From positions 4,712,001-4,776,000 of the forward strand of contig OZ244877.1 of assembly GCA_965221145.1 (NCBI GenBank): a DNA stretch of 64,000 nucleotides. The letters run 5' to 3'. The DNA comes from Bin5 sp965221145 (GTDB taxonomy: Bacteria > Chloroflexota > Anaerolineae > Caldilineales > Caldilineaceae). The notes under the pieces were generated by a model, which was not told the DNA's origin, searched no databases, and saw only the letters and a list, made by a program, of their open reading frames with translations. Of the stretch, positions 26,056 to 35,207 are shown piece after piece. Positions within the stretch are counted from its first letter, which is position 1. Every line of letters begins with the position of its first letter. The position numbers and the translations under genes were made by a program.

Positions 26056-27174
26056 ATGCACCCACACCCGCGGCGCACATTGCGCCGGTTGCTCGCACAA
26101 TACGGCCCGGCCCTGCTAGACGACCCCGCGCGTGTGGACGCCCTCCTGGCCGACCTGTGCGGCCCGCATCACCGAGAACGCTTCCTCCTCGTCCACGCGC
26201 TGCGCGAGCGCATCCCCGCGGAACTGCTGGCCCAACCGCAAGGCGGCGCAGTCCACGGGAGTCGGCTCTCCCAGCGTTTGCAGCGGCGCTACGGCTTCTC
26301 GGATGAGGCCGCGCAGTGGGCGATAGAAAGTTGGGCCTTGGCCCTGGGCATTGCTCCGCTCACTTCGCGCCTGCCCCGTCCCCTGGCCGCTCTGGTCGGA
26401 CGAATCCTGCCTACGCGCTCATATAGCGAAGCGGTAGCGCATTTACCAAATATCCCGCTGCCGCAGATGCGTCGGCCATCGTCCAACTTCCTTACAGGCG
26501 CGAATCCTCAAAATCGTGTACAATATGCGAACTCAGAGATGCGGGCGGGACGCCCACGATCCCAGGGTGTCGGGCGGCGCTTGCCGGGCTGGGCTTGGCT
26601 TGCCGTGGCTGTACTCATCGCCGCCATCGTCAGCGGCGCACTCCTGGCCGGGCCGCTGCGTACACGCTGGGAAGGCGGGTCACCGTCCCCGCAAGCAGAC
26701 GCGTGGCAGATGCCCTCCGCCGAGCAGGTCCACGCCCTGCTGCTGGCCGCCTTTCCCTTGCCGCGCGAGGCCCGCATCGAAACTGAACTGCTCAACGTGC
26801 GCGCAGAGCCTTCGGCAGAGGCACAAGTGACCGGCGTTGTCGGACCCCAGGGCGCAGGGGTCACGGTGGACGGCTTCGCTGCCGACGGACGATGGGCGCA
26901 CATCTCAACACCGGTGGAGGGATGGATCAGCAACGACTTTGCCAGCTTTGCCGACGAGGACGGCAGCGCACGGCTCTTCATCCGGCCGGAACTGCTGCGG
27001 ATACAGATCCCCGGCTCGAAAGTCTTTGCCGACCCGACCGTTAACGAAGCCGAACTGGCAACCCTCGTTGCCGACCAGATCGTGATTGCATTGGGAATCT
27101 CAATCGACGAAAGCCGCCTGCGCATCGCCGCGCCGGTGTACGGTTGGATCGATTCCACTGTTGTACAGCGTTAG
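26056..27174 (+). CDS. Helical-domain membrane protein with SH3-like domain
   Basis: The product is 372 aa. Residues 1-100 are the third copy of the helical domain of the previous gene (LLAQYGPALLDDPARVDALL, HRERFLLVHALRERIPAELL). A single membrane span lies at about 182-202 (WAWLAVAVLIAAIVSGALLA). An SH3-like domain follows (ELLNVRAEPSAEAQVTGVVG ... GWISNDFASF, about 239-297), and a C-terminal segment ends in YGWIDSTVVQ. The layout suggests a cytosolic N-terminal adaptor domain and an extracytoplasmic SH3 domain that could bind cell wall. It belongs with the triad operon, 27 bp after the HRDC gene. Confidence 0.83.
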   Translation: MHPHPRRTLRRLLAQYGPALLDDPARVDALLADLCGPHHRERFLLVHALRERIPAELLAQPQGGAVHGSRLSQRLQRRYGFSDEAAQWAIESWALALGIAPLTSRLPRPLAALVGRILPTRSYSEAVAHLPNIPLPQMRRPSSNFLTGANPQNRVQYANSEMRAGRPRSQGVGRRLPGWAWLAVAVLIAAIVSGALLAGPLRTRWEGGSPSPQADAWQMPSAEQVHALLLAAFPLPREARIETELLNVRAEPSAEAQVTGVVGPQGAGVTVDGFAADGRWAHISTPVEGWISNDFASFADEDGSARLFIRPELLRIQIPGSKVFADPTVNEAELATLVADQIVIALGISIDESRLRIAAPVYGWIDSTVVQR

Positions 27175-27186
27175 CCTACCAGCGGG

Positions 27187-27278
27187 TTTGGCCGCTGCTG
27201 ACTCCATCTGCTGGACACTTTTTGCCCGGCGCTGACTCCATTTTCGGACACTTGGCGCCGGGCAGACAGGCGGCCAAA
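27187..27278. repeat. Variable-arm hairpin H2, nested double form
   Basis: Outer arms TTTGGCCGC (27187-27195) and GCGGCCAAA (27270-27278) enclose one core, TGACTCCATCTGCTGGACAC, and a complete second hairpin with arms GCCCGGCGC (27224-27232) and GCGCCGGGC (27255-27263) around TGACTCCATTTTCGGACACT. It fills the spacer between the SH3 gene and hflX, and could also act as a terminator or leader structure. Confidence 0.85.
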
Positions 27279-27329
27279 TAATCAGAAATCCCCCTGCGGA
27301 TAAACGCTGTGAAAGGCACACTCGATCGA

Positions 27330-28793
27330 ATGTCAGAAAATAAACATACAAAGCGCTCAAATATTGAAGCGGTAGCGCATCGCACAACGCGCTCCGGCGG
27401 CCTCACAGCCGTCGATGATTTCACCGGCGCCGCGGAAGACGGCGCGCGCGCCGTCGTGCGCGATGACCAGGGCCTGATTCTGACCGACAAGCCGGACGAG
27501 ACGGCTGTCCTGATCGGCGTCAGCTTGGCCCGCCAGCCGGGTATCCTCTCAATGGAGGACTCACTCACGGAACTGGTCCTGCTGGCAGAGACCGCCGGCC
27601 TGGCCGTGCAGGGCACACTGACCCAACGGCTCGAACATCCCCACCCGGCCACCTTCATCGGCGCCGGCAAGCTGGGCGAATTGGAGACGCTGGTGCTGGA
27701 GTTGGGCGCCAATGTCGTGATCTTCGACGAAGAGCTTTCCCCGCGCCAGCAACGGGAGATCGAGCGTGTGTTGGGCCAGGAGGTCAAAGTGATCGACCGC
27801 ACCGCCCTGATCCTGGACATCTTCGCCCGCCACGCCAAGACCAGAGAAGGGGCGCTGCAGGTGGAACTGGCCCAGTACGAATACCGGCTCCCCCGGCTGA
27901 CTCGCGCTTGGACGCACCTGGCGCGGCAGGCCGGTGGACGCGCCGGCGGCGCCAGCGGCGGCGTGGGTGTGCGCGGCCCCGGTGAAACCCAGTTGGAAGT
28001 GGACCGGCGCGAGATCGGCCGGCGCATCGCCCACCTGAAACGGGAGTTGGAGGAGGTGCGCCGCCACCGCGAACGCTATCGCCAGCGGCGCCAGAACTCC
28101 ACGACACCGGTCATCGTCGTGGTGGGCTACACCAATGCGGGCAAGAGCACTCTGCTCAACGCGGTCAGCGATGCCGGTGTTCTGGCCCAGGACCAACTGT
28201 TCGCCACCCTAGACCCGACCACCCGCCGCGTCGAACTGCCCAGCGCGCGCGCAGCCCTGTTCACCGATACGGTCGGCTTCATCCAGAAGCTGCCGACCGC
28301 GCTTGTGGCCGCCTTTCGAGCGACCCTGGAAGAGATCACCGAGGCCGACCTGCTCCTGCATGTGGTGGATATCTCCCACGCCAACGCCGATGAGCAGGTA
28401 ACGGCGGTGGAAGAGATGTTGGAGGAGTTAGGCGCGGGCGATAAACCGCTTGTGACCGCGCTGAACAAGATCGACCTGCTCAGCGCCGACGACGGGTTAG
28501 GCGAGGAGTACCCGTCCCCCGTGCCCATCAGCGCCCGCACAGGCGAAGGCATCCCCGAACTGCTGGCTGCCGTGGACGGGAAGTTGCAGGAAACGATGAC
28601 GCCGCTGCGTCTGCTGCTCCCGTACAGCAAAGGCGATCTGGTCTCGCTGATCTACGAGCATGGCCGCGTGGAACGGGAGGAATTTACCGAGAACGGGACA
28701 CTGATCGAAGGCAGGCTGCCCGCCCATCTGGCCAGCCGCGTGCAGGACTGGAGCCTGGCGCAGGTGGATGGCGGGCAGGGGGAATCGGCATAG
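27330..28793 (+). CDS. hflX: GTPase HflX
   Basis: 487 aa from the ATG at 27330; a GTG at 27309 would add 7 residues. The N-terminal HflX domain has HPATFIGAGKLGELE and VVIFDEELSPRQQREIERVL. A glycine-rich hinge follows (GGRAGGASGGVGVRGPGETQ), then a coiled coil. The GTPase domain has G1 GYTNAGKSTLLN, G2/G3 region DPTTRR ... TDTVGFIQKLP and G4 NKID. HflX is a ribosome-splitting factor for stalled ribosomes. The extreme N-terminus (NIEAVAHRTTRS) comes from the dispersed 22-mer also found in the PP2C gene. Confidence 0.95.
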   Translation: MSENKHTKRSNIEAVAHRTTRSGGLTAVDDFTGAAEDGARAVVRDDQGLILTDKPDETAVLIGVSLARQPGILSMEDSLTELVLLAETAGLAVQGTLTQRLEHPHPATFIGAGKLGELETLVLELGANVVIFDEELSPRQQREIERVLGQEVKVIDRTALILDIFARHAKTREGALQVELAQYEYRLPRLTRAWTHLARQAGGRAGGASGGVGVRGPGETQLEVDRREIGRRIAHLKRELEEVRRHRERYRQRRQNSTTPVIVVVGYTNAGKSTLLNAVSDAGVLAQDQLFATLDPTTRRVELPSARAALFTDTVGFIQKLPTALVAAFRATLEEITEADLLLHVVDISHANADEQVTAVEEMLEELGAGDKPLVTALNKIDLLSADDGLGEEYPSPVPISARTGEGIPELLAAVDGKLQETMTPLRLLLPYSKGDLVSLIYEHGRVEREEFTENGTLIEGRLPAHLASRVQDWSLAQVDGGQGESA

Positions 28794-28909
28794 AGGACGC
28801 AATATAGAGGACACAATAATGGGGCGTCCCGTCCACGAGCCCAGCGTTGCCGACGGGGCGCCCGCGATCCCGGTATCGACTCACATAGAAATAGAGGGCC
28901 GTAGAGGAA

Positions 28910-29881
28910 ATGAGCAAACCCACAGTTGTTGTAACCCGTCAGTTGCCGCAGGCAGCGCTGGCGCCGATCCTGGAACAATGCAACGCCCGTTATTGGGACA
29001 GTGAAGAGCCGATTGAACGCAGTACACTGCTGGAGTGGGTACGCGGCGCAGACGGACTCTACTGTCTGCTGACGGAGGCCATCAACGACGAACTTCTGGA
29101 CGCAGCCGGACTCGGGCTGCGGGTCGTCGCCACAATGTCGGTCGGCTACGATCATGTGGACGTGGCCGCGCTGCGCAAACGGGACATCCCGTTAGGGAAT
29201 ACGCCGGGCGTGTTGACGGAAACCACCGCTGAGTTGGCGCTGGCCCTGCTGTTGGCCACCGCGCGCCGCCTGCCGGAAGGCACGCACGCCGTGCAGAGCG
29301 GCGGATGGGCCAGTTGGAAACCGATGTGGCTGACAGGCCGCGACATCCACGACAGCACGGTCGGGCTTGTCGGCCTGGGGCGCATCGGCGCCGCCTTCGC
29401 CCGTAGGCTCGGCGGCTTTGGCTGCCGCATCCTCTACACCGGCCCCAGAGAAAAGCCGGAGGCGGCGCGGGCGGTGGGCGCGACATTCGCGCCCATGGAC
29501 ACACTGCTGCAAGAGAGCGATTTCGTGGCCGTCCACTGCCCCCTCAACGACCAGACCCGCGCCCTGTTCAGCACCGATGCCTTCTGCAAGATGAAATCGA
29601 CGGCCGTCTTCATCAACACCAGCCGCGGCGGGGTCGTCGATCAGGACGCGCTCTACCAGGCGCTGGCGCAGGGAGAGATCGCCGCCGCCGGGTTGGACGT
29701 AACCGATCCGGAGCCTCTGCCTGCCGATCATCCGCTGGTCTCCCTGGAAAACTGTGTCATTCTGCCCCACATCGGCAGCGCCACCATCGCCACCCGCACC
29801 AAGATGGCGGTGATGACGACGGAGAATCTGCTCGCCGGTGTGGCGGGCCGACCGCTGCCGAATCCGGTCGATTTGTCGTAA
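28910..29881 (+). CDS. D-2-hydroxyacid dehydrogenase (glyoxylate/hydroxypyruvate reductase-like)
   Basis: The product is 323 aa. An NAD-binding Rossmann fold in the middle (VGLVGLGRIGAAFARRLGGF) follows GVLTETTAELALALLLATAR, the signature of glycerate/glyoxylate reductases. Catalytic residues are Arg in INTSRGGVVDQ, Glu in GLDVTDPEPLP and His in VILPHIGSAT. The likely reaction is reduction of glyoxylate or hydroxypyruvate to glycolate or D-glycerate. It stands alone between hflX and gltA. GAGGAA precedes the ATG. Confidence 0.92.
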   Translation: MSKPTVVVTRQLPQAALAPILEQCNARYWDSEEPIERSTLLEWVRGADGLYCLLTEAINDELLDAAGLGLRVVATMSVGYDHVDVAALRKRDIPLGNTPGVLTETTAELALALLLATARRLPEGTHAVQSGGWASWKPMWLTGRDIHDSTVGLVGLGRIGAAFARRLGGFGCRILYTGPREKPEAARAVGATFAPMDTLLQESDFVAVHCPLNDQTRALFSTDAFCKMKSTAVFINTSRGGVVDQDALYQALAQGEIAAAGLDVTDPEPLPADHPLVSLENCVILPHIGSATIATRTKMAVMTTENLLAGVAGRPLPNPVDLS

Positions 29882-30073
29882 CAGCATGGTTTGGTAAAAT
29901 TTTGGCGGCAACCGGGGTAGATGAAAAGGTGTTACAAAATTTCGCCAGAACGGTATCCAGTTACCTGATGATCAGCGGGTGCGGGCGAGACACCCGCGGC
30001 CCCAGCCGCAGTTTCGCAACCGAATTGAAAAGGCAGGCGCGACGCCTGAACCCCCAGGAAGGAACTTCCGGCA

Positions 30074-31360
30074 ATGAGCAAACAGACGCTAACCATAACC
30101 GATAACCGCACCGGCCAGACGGTTGAACTGCCGATCGAACATGACACCATCCCGGCTATCGGCCTGCGCCAACTCAAGGTGCAGGCCGATGATTTTGGCA
30201 TGATGGTCTACGACCCCGGCTATACGAATACAGCGTCCTGCAAGAGCCGCATCACCTATGTCGACGGGGACAGGGGCATTCTGCGTTACCGGGGCTATCC
30301 GATCGAGCAGTTGGCGGAAGAAAGTACCTTTCTGGAGGTGGCGTACCTGCTGCTTTACGGCGAACTGCCCGCGGCCGACGAGTTGACCGACTGGAACGCG
30401 CGCATTATGGCGCACACGTATATCCACGAAAATCTGACGGCTCTGCTCAAGACCTTCCAACCCGACGCCCACCCGATGGGCATTCTCATCAGCGCGGTCG
30501 CGGCGATGTCCACACTCTACCCGGAGGCCAAGCAGGTGGACGACGGCGACAACCGCTTGCAGCAGATCTGGCGTATCCTCGGCCAACTGCCCACAGCGGT
30601 CGCCTTCACCTACCAGAACCGGCTCGGCCGCCCGCGCACAGACCCCGACGACGCCCTGGGCTATAGCGAAAACTTTCTCCACATGATGGGTCTCACCCGC
30701 CAGAGTGACGGCGAAGTCGATCCGGTTCTGGCCAGGGCGATGGATGTGCTGTTCATTCTACACGCCGACCACGAGCAGAACTGCTCCACCTCGGCGCTGC
30801 GTAACATCGCCTCCAGCGACGCCGATCCCTACTGCGCAGTCGCCGGCGCGGCCGCGGCCCTGTACGGCCCTCTGCATGGCGGGGCCAACGAAGCGGTCCT
30901 GCGGATGCTGGCTGAGATCGGCGATACGAAGAAGATCCCAGCCTTTCTGGAAAGGGTGAAAAACCGGGAAGTGCGTCTGATGGGGTTCGGCCATCGTGTC
31001 TACAAGAACTACGATCCCCGCGCACAGATCATCAAGCGAGTCGCCTACGAAGTCTTTGACGTGACCGGTGGCAACCCGCTGATCGATATCGCCGTCGAGT
31101 TGGAGCGCAACGCCTTGGAGGACGACTATTTCGTCTCCCGCCGGCTGTACCCCAATGTGGATTTTTACAGTGGCATCATCTACCAGGCGATGGGGTTCCC
31201 GGTCGAAATGTTCCCTGCGCTCTTTGTGTTGGGGCGGGCGCCGGGCTGGCTGGCCCAATGGGTGGAACTGGTGACCGACCCGGAGCAGCGCATCGCCCGC
31301 CCACGACAGATCTTTCTGGGCGAGGCCGAGCGCCCCTACGCGCCGATGTCAGAGAGATGA
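30074..31360 (+). CDS. gltA: Citrate synthase
   Basis: The product is 428 aa, type II-like length. It has an N-terminal beta domain typical of bacterial GltA (DNRTGQTVELPIEHDTIPAI), then GYTNTASCKSRITYVDGDRG and ILRYRGYPIEQLAE. Catalytic residues: His in HADHEQNCST, His in GFGHRVYKNYDPRA and Asp in PNVDFYSGII. It condenses oxaloacetate and acetyl-CoA in the TCA cycle. It has a good AGGAAGGA site. The 192-bp spacer upstream contains a 12-bp imperfect inverted repeat around AAATTTTG/CAAAATTT. Confidence 0.96.
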   Translation: MSKQTLTITDNRTGQTVELPIEHDTIPAIGLRQLKVQADDFGMMVYDPGYTNTASCKSRITYVDGDRGILRYRGYPIEQLAEESTFLEVAYLLLYGELPAADELTDWNARIMAHTYIHENLTALLKTFQPDAHPMGILISAVAAMSTLYPEAKQVDDGDNRLQQIWRILGQLPTAVAFTYQNRLGRPRTDPDDALGYSENFLHMMGLTRQSDGEVDPVLARAMDVLFILHADHEQNCSTSALRNIASSDADPYCAVAGAAAALYGPLHGGANEAVLRMLAEIGDTKKIPAFLERVKNREVRLMGFGHRVYKNYDPRAQIIKRVAYEVFDVTGGNPLIDIAVELERNALEDDYFVSRRLYPNVDFYSGIIYQAMGFPVEMFPALFVLGRAPGWLAQWVELVTDPEQRIARPRQIFLGEAERPYAPMSER

Positions 31361-31395
31361 GCGTGGAGAGGAGAGAGCGCCTCACTCCTCGCAGT

Positions 31396-33825
31396 TCACG
31401 AGAGATCGCCGTGGCCGCGCCAGAACCGGGCCACCCGCTCCTGTAGCTGTGGATGGTTGCGCAGGTCAGGGTCTTCGTGCAGAAGCCCCTTCGCAGCCTC
31501 CTGCGCCTGATTCAAGGTGTCGGTATCGCTGAGATTCGCCAGCCTCATATCCGGCAGGCCGCTCTGGCGCGTGCCCAGAAAGTCGCCGGGGCCGCGCAGT
31601 GCCAAATCCGTCTCCGCCAGCTTGAAGCCGTCCGTCGTCTCCACCAGCGCATTGAGCCGTTCAGCTTGGGCGTCCCCTTTGATCCGGCTGATGAGCGCGC
31701 AATAGCTTTCGTGCCCGCCCCGGCCAACCCGGCCCCGAAACTGGTGCAACTGCGCCAGACCGAAACGCTCGGCATCCTCGATCAGCATCAATGTCGCGTT
31801 GGGAACGTCCACACCCACCTCCACCACGCTGGTGCTGACCAATACGTCCAAATCACCGTCGGCAAAGGAGCGCATCACTTCGTCCTTCTCCGCGCCTTTG
31901 AGGCGGCCATGAAGAAGCCCCACCCGCAGATCGGGGAAAACTTCCGCGCTCAACTGGGCGTGCGCGTCCACCGCCGCGCCAACATCCAGCGCATCGCTCT
32001 CCTCGACCAGGGGATAGATGATGTAGCTCTGGCGGCCCGCTTGCGCCTGTCTGCGCATAAAACCGTAGAGACGCTCCCGATCTGTGGGCAGGAATCGCTT
32101 CGTCTTGATCGGCGTCCGCCCCGGCGGCATTTCATCGATGACGCTCACATCCAGATCGCCGTATATCGTCAGCGCCAGACTGCGCGGAATCGGGGTCGCG
32201 CTCATCACCAGCAGATGCGGCACGGTCGTATCTGCGCCCTTGTCGCGCGCGGCTGCCCGCTGCTCGACGCCAAAGCGGTGCTGCTCATCCACCACCACAA
32301 AGCCGAGGTTGGCGAACGCCACCCCCTCCTGAATGAGCGCGGTGGTGCCGACGACGATCTGAACCGCGCCGTCCGCCAGCTCGGCCAGTGCCGCATCCCG
32401 CTTCTGTCCTGTGACTCGCCCGGTCAGGAGTGTGACGCTAGGCGTGCTGCCGTCGGCCAGCGGTACGCCTTCCAGCAGATTGTGCAGGCCGCGGTAATGC
32501 TGCTCTGCCAGAATCTGCGTCGGTGCCAGCAGCGCGGACTGATAGCCGTTGGCCGCGGCGATCAGCATGGCCCCGGCTGCCACGACGGTCTTGCCGCTGC
32601 CGACGTCCCCTTGCACGAGGCGGCTCATCGGCACACGTCTCCCCATGTCCTGCCGCACCTCACCCAGCACCCGCTGCTGCGCACCCGTCAGGGCAAAGGG
32701 CAGAGCCGCCTGATACGCCGCCAGCAGTTCATCGTCAACGGTCATCGCCGCCGCATTGAAGTGCTGAATCTCCTGCCGACGACGCTGCACGCCCAGTTGA
32801 AGGTAGAAGAAATCATCGAAGATAACGCGTTTCCGGGCCTCCTCAAGCCGCTCCAACGACTCCGGCGCGTGAAGCTGCCGCAAAGCGTCGACCAGAGGAG
32901 CCAGATTGTAATGCCTGCGGAGTGTCTCCGGCAGGGGATCGTGCAGGGACGACAGCCCCAATCTGAGGGCCTGCTGCGCGTGCTTGCTGACATCGCCGTT
33001 TCGTAACCCCCCGGTCAGACCATATATGGGCAAAATCGGGCCATCTTTGATAACGCTGGGAGATATCTCCTCGAAGATCGGATTTTCCAGCGTCTTGTGC
33101 CCCATGTACAGGCCGACGGCTCCACTCAGGCGATACGTCTTGCCGATCGTCAGGCGATTCTTTATCCACGATTGGTTCCACCAGGCGGTGCGGATCGTGC
33201 CGCTGCCGTCATGGAAGAACGCTTGCAGAATCTCCTTCTTGTAGCTGAATCTGCGTTCGCCGAACTGCCGCAGGTTGGCGATAACCGAAATGCGCTCCCC
33301 CTCCTCGGCATCGGCGATGAGACGCACGCGGCTGAAATCGTCGTAACGGCGCGGCAGATGCCAGATCAGATCGCCGACGGTCCCGACCCCCAAACGGGTG
33401 TACTGCTCCGCTTTCTTTGCGCCGATCCCTTTCAGATTTGTGATCGGCTGTTCCAGGGCGTCGGGCGGCTTCTGCGCATCAGCTTCCGCCGCGTCGTTCT
33501 TTGGCGAAGGCGCACGCGCCGGTGTGGACTCTGCGCCGACCCGGTCAATGTTCTCCAAGGCCGGATCCGTTGCAGGGGGTTCCTCCAACAGTTTGAGCAG
33601 CGAACGCAGCAGCCGCTCCCGTTCAGCAGTTTCGGCATCGGCATACCGGGTCAGTCGCTCGACGATCTCCTGCAACAGCCCCGGATGTGCGCCATCCGCC
33701 TTGGCGTCGGCTTCCCAACGCTCGCAAAAGGCAACCACTCCGCCCGCGAAAGCCCTCTCCCGCCAGTGGGTCTGGATCTCCAGATTCAATAAATTGCGAA
33801 GCCGCGTCAAAGCGCTCTCAGCCAT
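31396..33825 (-). CDS. recG: ATP-dependent DNA helicase RecG
   Basis: The product is 809 aa. A poorly conserved N-terminal extension (~130 aa) is followed by the wedge OB domain (LKGIGAKKAEQYTRLGVGTV, DLIWHLPRRYDDFSRVRLI), helicase motif I (RLVQGDVGSGKTVVAAGAML), DEQH box (VVDEQHRFGVEQR), SATPIPRSLALT, then motifs V/VI (VVEVGVDVPNATLMLIED, QFRGRVGRGGHESYCALIS) and the C-terminal TRCF-like hook (GFKLAETDLALRGPGDFLGT). It remodels stalled forks and recombination intermediates. It is convergent with gltA and divergent from nothing close; the degV gene lies 99 bp upstream on the same strand. Confidence 0.97.
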   Translation of the reverse strand: MAESALTRLRNLLNLEIQTHWRERAFAGGVVAFCERWEADAKADGAHPGLLQEIVERLTRYADAETAERERLLRSLLKLLEEPPATDPALENIDRVGAESTPARAPSPKNDAAEADAQKPPDALEQPITNLKGIGAKKAEQYTRLGVGTVGDLIWHLPRRYDDFSRVRLIADAEEGERISVIANLRQFGERRFSYKKEILQAFFHDGSGTIRTAWWNQSWIKNRLTIGKTYRLSGAVGLYMGHKTLENPIFEEISPSVIKDGPILPIYGLTGGLRNGDVSKHAQQALRLGLSSLHDPLPETLRRHYNLAPLVDALRQLHAPESLERLEEARKRVIFDDFFYLQLGVQRRRQEIQHFNAAAMTVDDELLAAYQAALPFALTGAQQRVLGEVRQDMGRRVPMSRLVQGDVGSGKTVVAAGAMLIAAANGYQSALLAPTQILAEQHYRGLHNLLEGVPLADGSTPSVTLLTGRVTGQKRDAALAELADGAVQIVVGTTALIQEGVAFANLGFVVVDEQHRFGVEQRAAARDKGADTTVPHLLVMSATPIPRSLALTIYGDLDVSVIDEMPPGRTPIKTKRFLPTDRERLYGFMRRQAQAGRQSYIIYPLVEESDALDVGAAVDAHAQLSAEVFPDLRVGLLHGRLKGAEKDEVMRSFADGDLDVLVSTSVVEVGVDVPNATLMLIEDAERFGLAQLHQFRGRVGRGGHESYCALISRIKGDAQAERLNALVETTDGFKLAETDLALRGPGDFLGTRQSGLPDMRLANLSDTDTLNQAQEAAKGLLHEDPDLRNHPQLQERVARFWRGHGDLS

Positions 33826-33924
33826 CGTATTGACTCATCTCATGGCGACAGTTCGCTGCATCAATCGCCCGGTACGCACGGCAGTTCATCACGGTTATCA
33901 TAACAATCACGGTTCAGACGGAAG

Positions 33925-34785
33925 TCAATCCAGCCCTTCGTACACAATGACGCCCATAACGTTCGGCCCGAGATGGGCTGCCAGGCTGGGCGGATAGCGC
34001 CAAACTTTGGCCGGAATGTTGGGCAGCCCCTCCCCTAAACGCGCCAGAAGTTGCTCCTGTGTCTGCTCATAGCGGTGCTGCACCACTCCGATCCGTTCAT
34101 TTTGGGCGAATTCGGCTGTATAGTCGTAGAGCTTTTCGGCGACATCTTCACGGGTCTGCACCTTTTCCAGCGGGATCAACTGTCCATCTTCCATCGTAAC
34201 CATCGCCTTGATCCCCAGCATCGTTCCCAGCACACTCTGTGCCGCGCCGAGACGGGCGCTGCGTTCCAGGTAGTACAGAGTTTCGGCGAAAAAGGTTACA
34301 TAGATGTGGGGAATGGCCCCGTTCACAATGCGGGCCACCTCATACAGATCCGCCCCGTCTTCCGCGGCCTTGGCAGCCAGTTCCGCCAGCATCCCCAGGC
34401 CCATCGCGGTCGTTTGGCTGTCCATCACGCGGATGCGATAACGCCCCATGATCATATCGGCCGCCTTGCGCGACTGGCTCCACATCGGGCTGAGCGAGCT
34501 GCTCATGTGGATGGCTACGATCTCCTCGGCGTCCTGCCCCAGTCGTTGATAGACATCCATAATGCGGTTCAGGTCCGGGGCTTCCACCTCCGGCAGCAAT
34601 ATGCGCCCGCCGGACTGATTTTCGCGGATCAGCTGAAAGAGTCGATCCGAGTTGAAACCGTCTGCATCCTCATAGCGCTCCCGTCCCACTCGCAGCACCT
34701 GCGGAATCACTTCTATCGGATATTTTTCCAGAACATGAGCCGGAATGCTGGCGTCACTATCGGTAACAACACGAACCTTGCTCAC
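33925..34785 (-). CDS. DegV family fatty-acid-binding protein
   Basis: 286 aa from a GTG at 34785 that has GGAG 8 bases upstream; the open frame extends to 34815 without a better signal. Family motifs: VRVVTDSDASIPAHVLEKYP at the start, the IHMSSSLSPMWSQSRKAA fatty-acid carboxylate-binding segment (TS/SS pair about 87), RVMDSQTTAMGLGML and FFAETLYYLERSARLGAAQS. DegV/FakB proteins bind fatty acids and present them to a FakA kinase. No fakA is visible here. Confidence 0.92.
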   Translation of the reverse strand: MSKVRVVTDSDASIPAHVLEKYPIEVIPQVLRVGRERYEDADGFNSDRLFQLIRENQSGGRILLPEVEAPDLNRIMDVYQRLGQDAEEIVAIHMSSSLSPMWSQSRKAADMIMGRYRIRVMDSQTTAMGLGMLAELAAKAAEDGADLYEVARIVNGAIPHIYVTFFAETLYYLERSARLGAAQSVLGTMLGIKAMVTMEDGQLIPLEKVQTREDVAEKLYDYTAEFAQNERIGVVQHRYEQTQEQLLARLGEGLPNIPAKVWRYPPSLAAHLGPNVMGVIVYEGLD

Positions 34786-34802
34786 AGCAAATACTCCAAC
34801 TT

Positions 34803-34831
34803 TTGACAACCGCACAACCGTATGCTAATCT
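34803..34831 (+). promoter_or_regulatory. Promoter of rpmB
   Basis: A TTGACA -35 (34803-34808), 17-bp spacer and TAATCT -10 (34826-34831) with an upstream TG (extended -10). It lies about 96 bp before the rpmB start. Confidence 0.65.
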
Positions 34832-34926
34832 CAGACGATAAAGTGGTCAGTCAACAGTGGTCCACCGCCAGCGGGGTTTCACTGGCCACGAGCCACCAGC
34901 AAACGACGAACCGGAGGGAAGAGATC

Positions 34927-35106
34927 ATGGCGAAATGCCAGAAATGCGGCAAAGGTCCTCAATTTGGGAACAATCGTCCTTGGTCCAAGAAGGCCACACG
35001 CCATAAATGGAAGATCAACATTCAGAAGGTCAAAGTCTTTGAAGACGACAGGCTGGTTTCGCGCCGTCTATGCACCTCCTGTATCCGCACCCTTGCCAAG
35101 GCGTGA
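34927..35106 (+). CDS. rpmB: 50S ribosomal protein L28
   Basis: 59 aa from the ATG at 34927, with GGAGGGAAGAGATC upstream. Sequence: MAKCQKCGKGPQFGNNRPWS at the start and VSRRLCTSCIRTLAKA at the end. Two C-x2-C pairs mark the zinc-binding (C+) form of L28. Monocistronic, with its own promoter and a rho-independent terminator. Confidence 0.96.
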   Translation: MAKCQKCGKGPQFGNNRPWSKKATRHKWKINIQKVKVFEDDRLVSRRLCTSCIRTLAKA

Positions 35107-35138
35107 ACGTTCCTGTTGCAACAACTCAGGCCATCTGA

Positions 35139-35169
35139 AGCGTTGAGCCTTCCCGCTCGGCGCTTTTTT
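35139..35169 (+). terminator. Rho-independent terminator of rpmB
   Basis: Stem AGCGTTGAGC / GCTCGGCGCT, 10 pairs including two G-U, loop CTTCCC, followed directly by six T. Confidence 0.88.
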
Positions 35170-35207
35170 GTCGTTCCAACGACTGTGCCGCTTCGGAAGC
35201 CTTTCGC

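Noticed and set aside
29890..29950. AAATTTTG/CAAAATTT inverted repeat before gltA as a further member of the ATCTGCC hairpins
   Set aside because: The loop is longer, lacks the inner stem and heptaloop, and matches none of the repeat families.
31453..33006. Open frame of 517 codons antisense to recG
   Set aside because: It is a shadow of recG; no start signal and no protein motif, and recG carries all helicase motifs.
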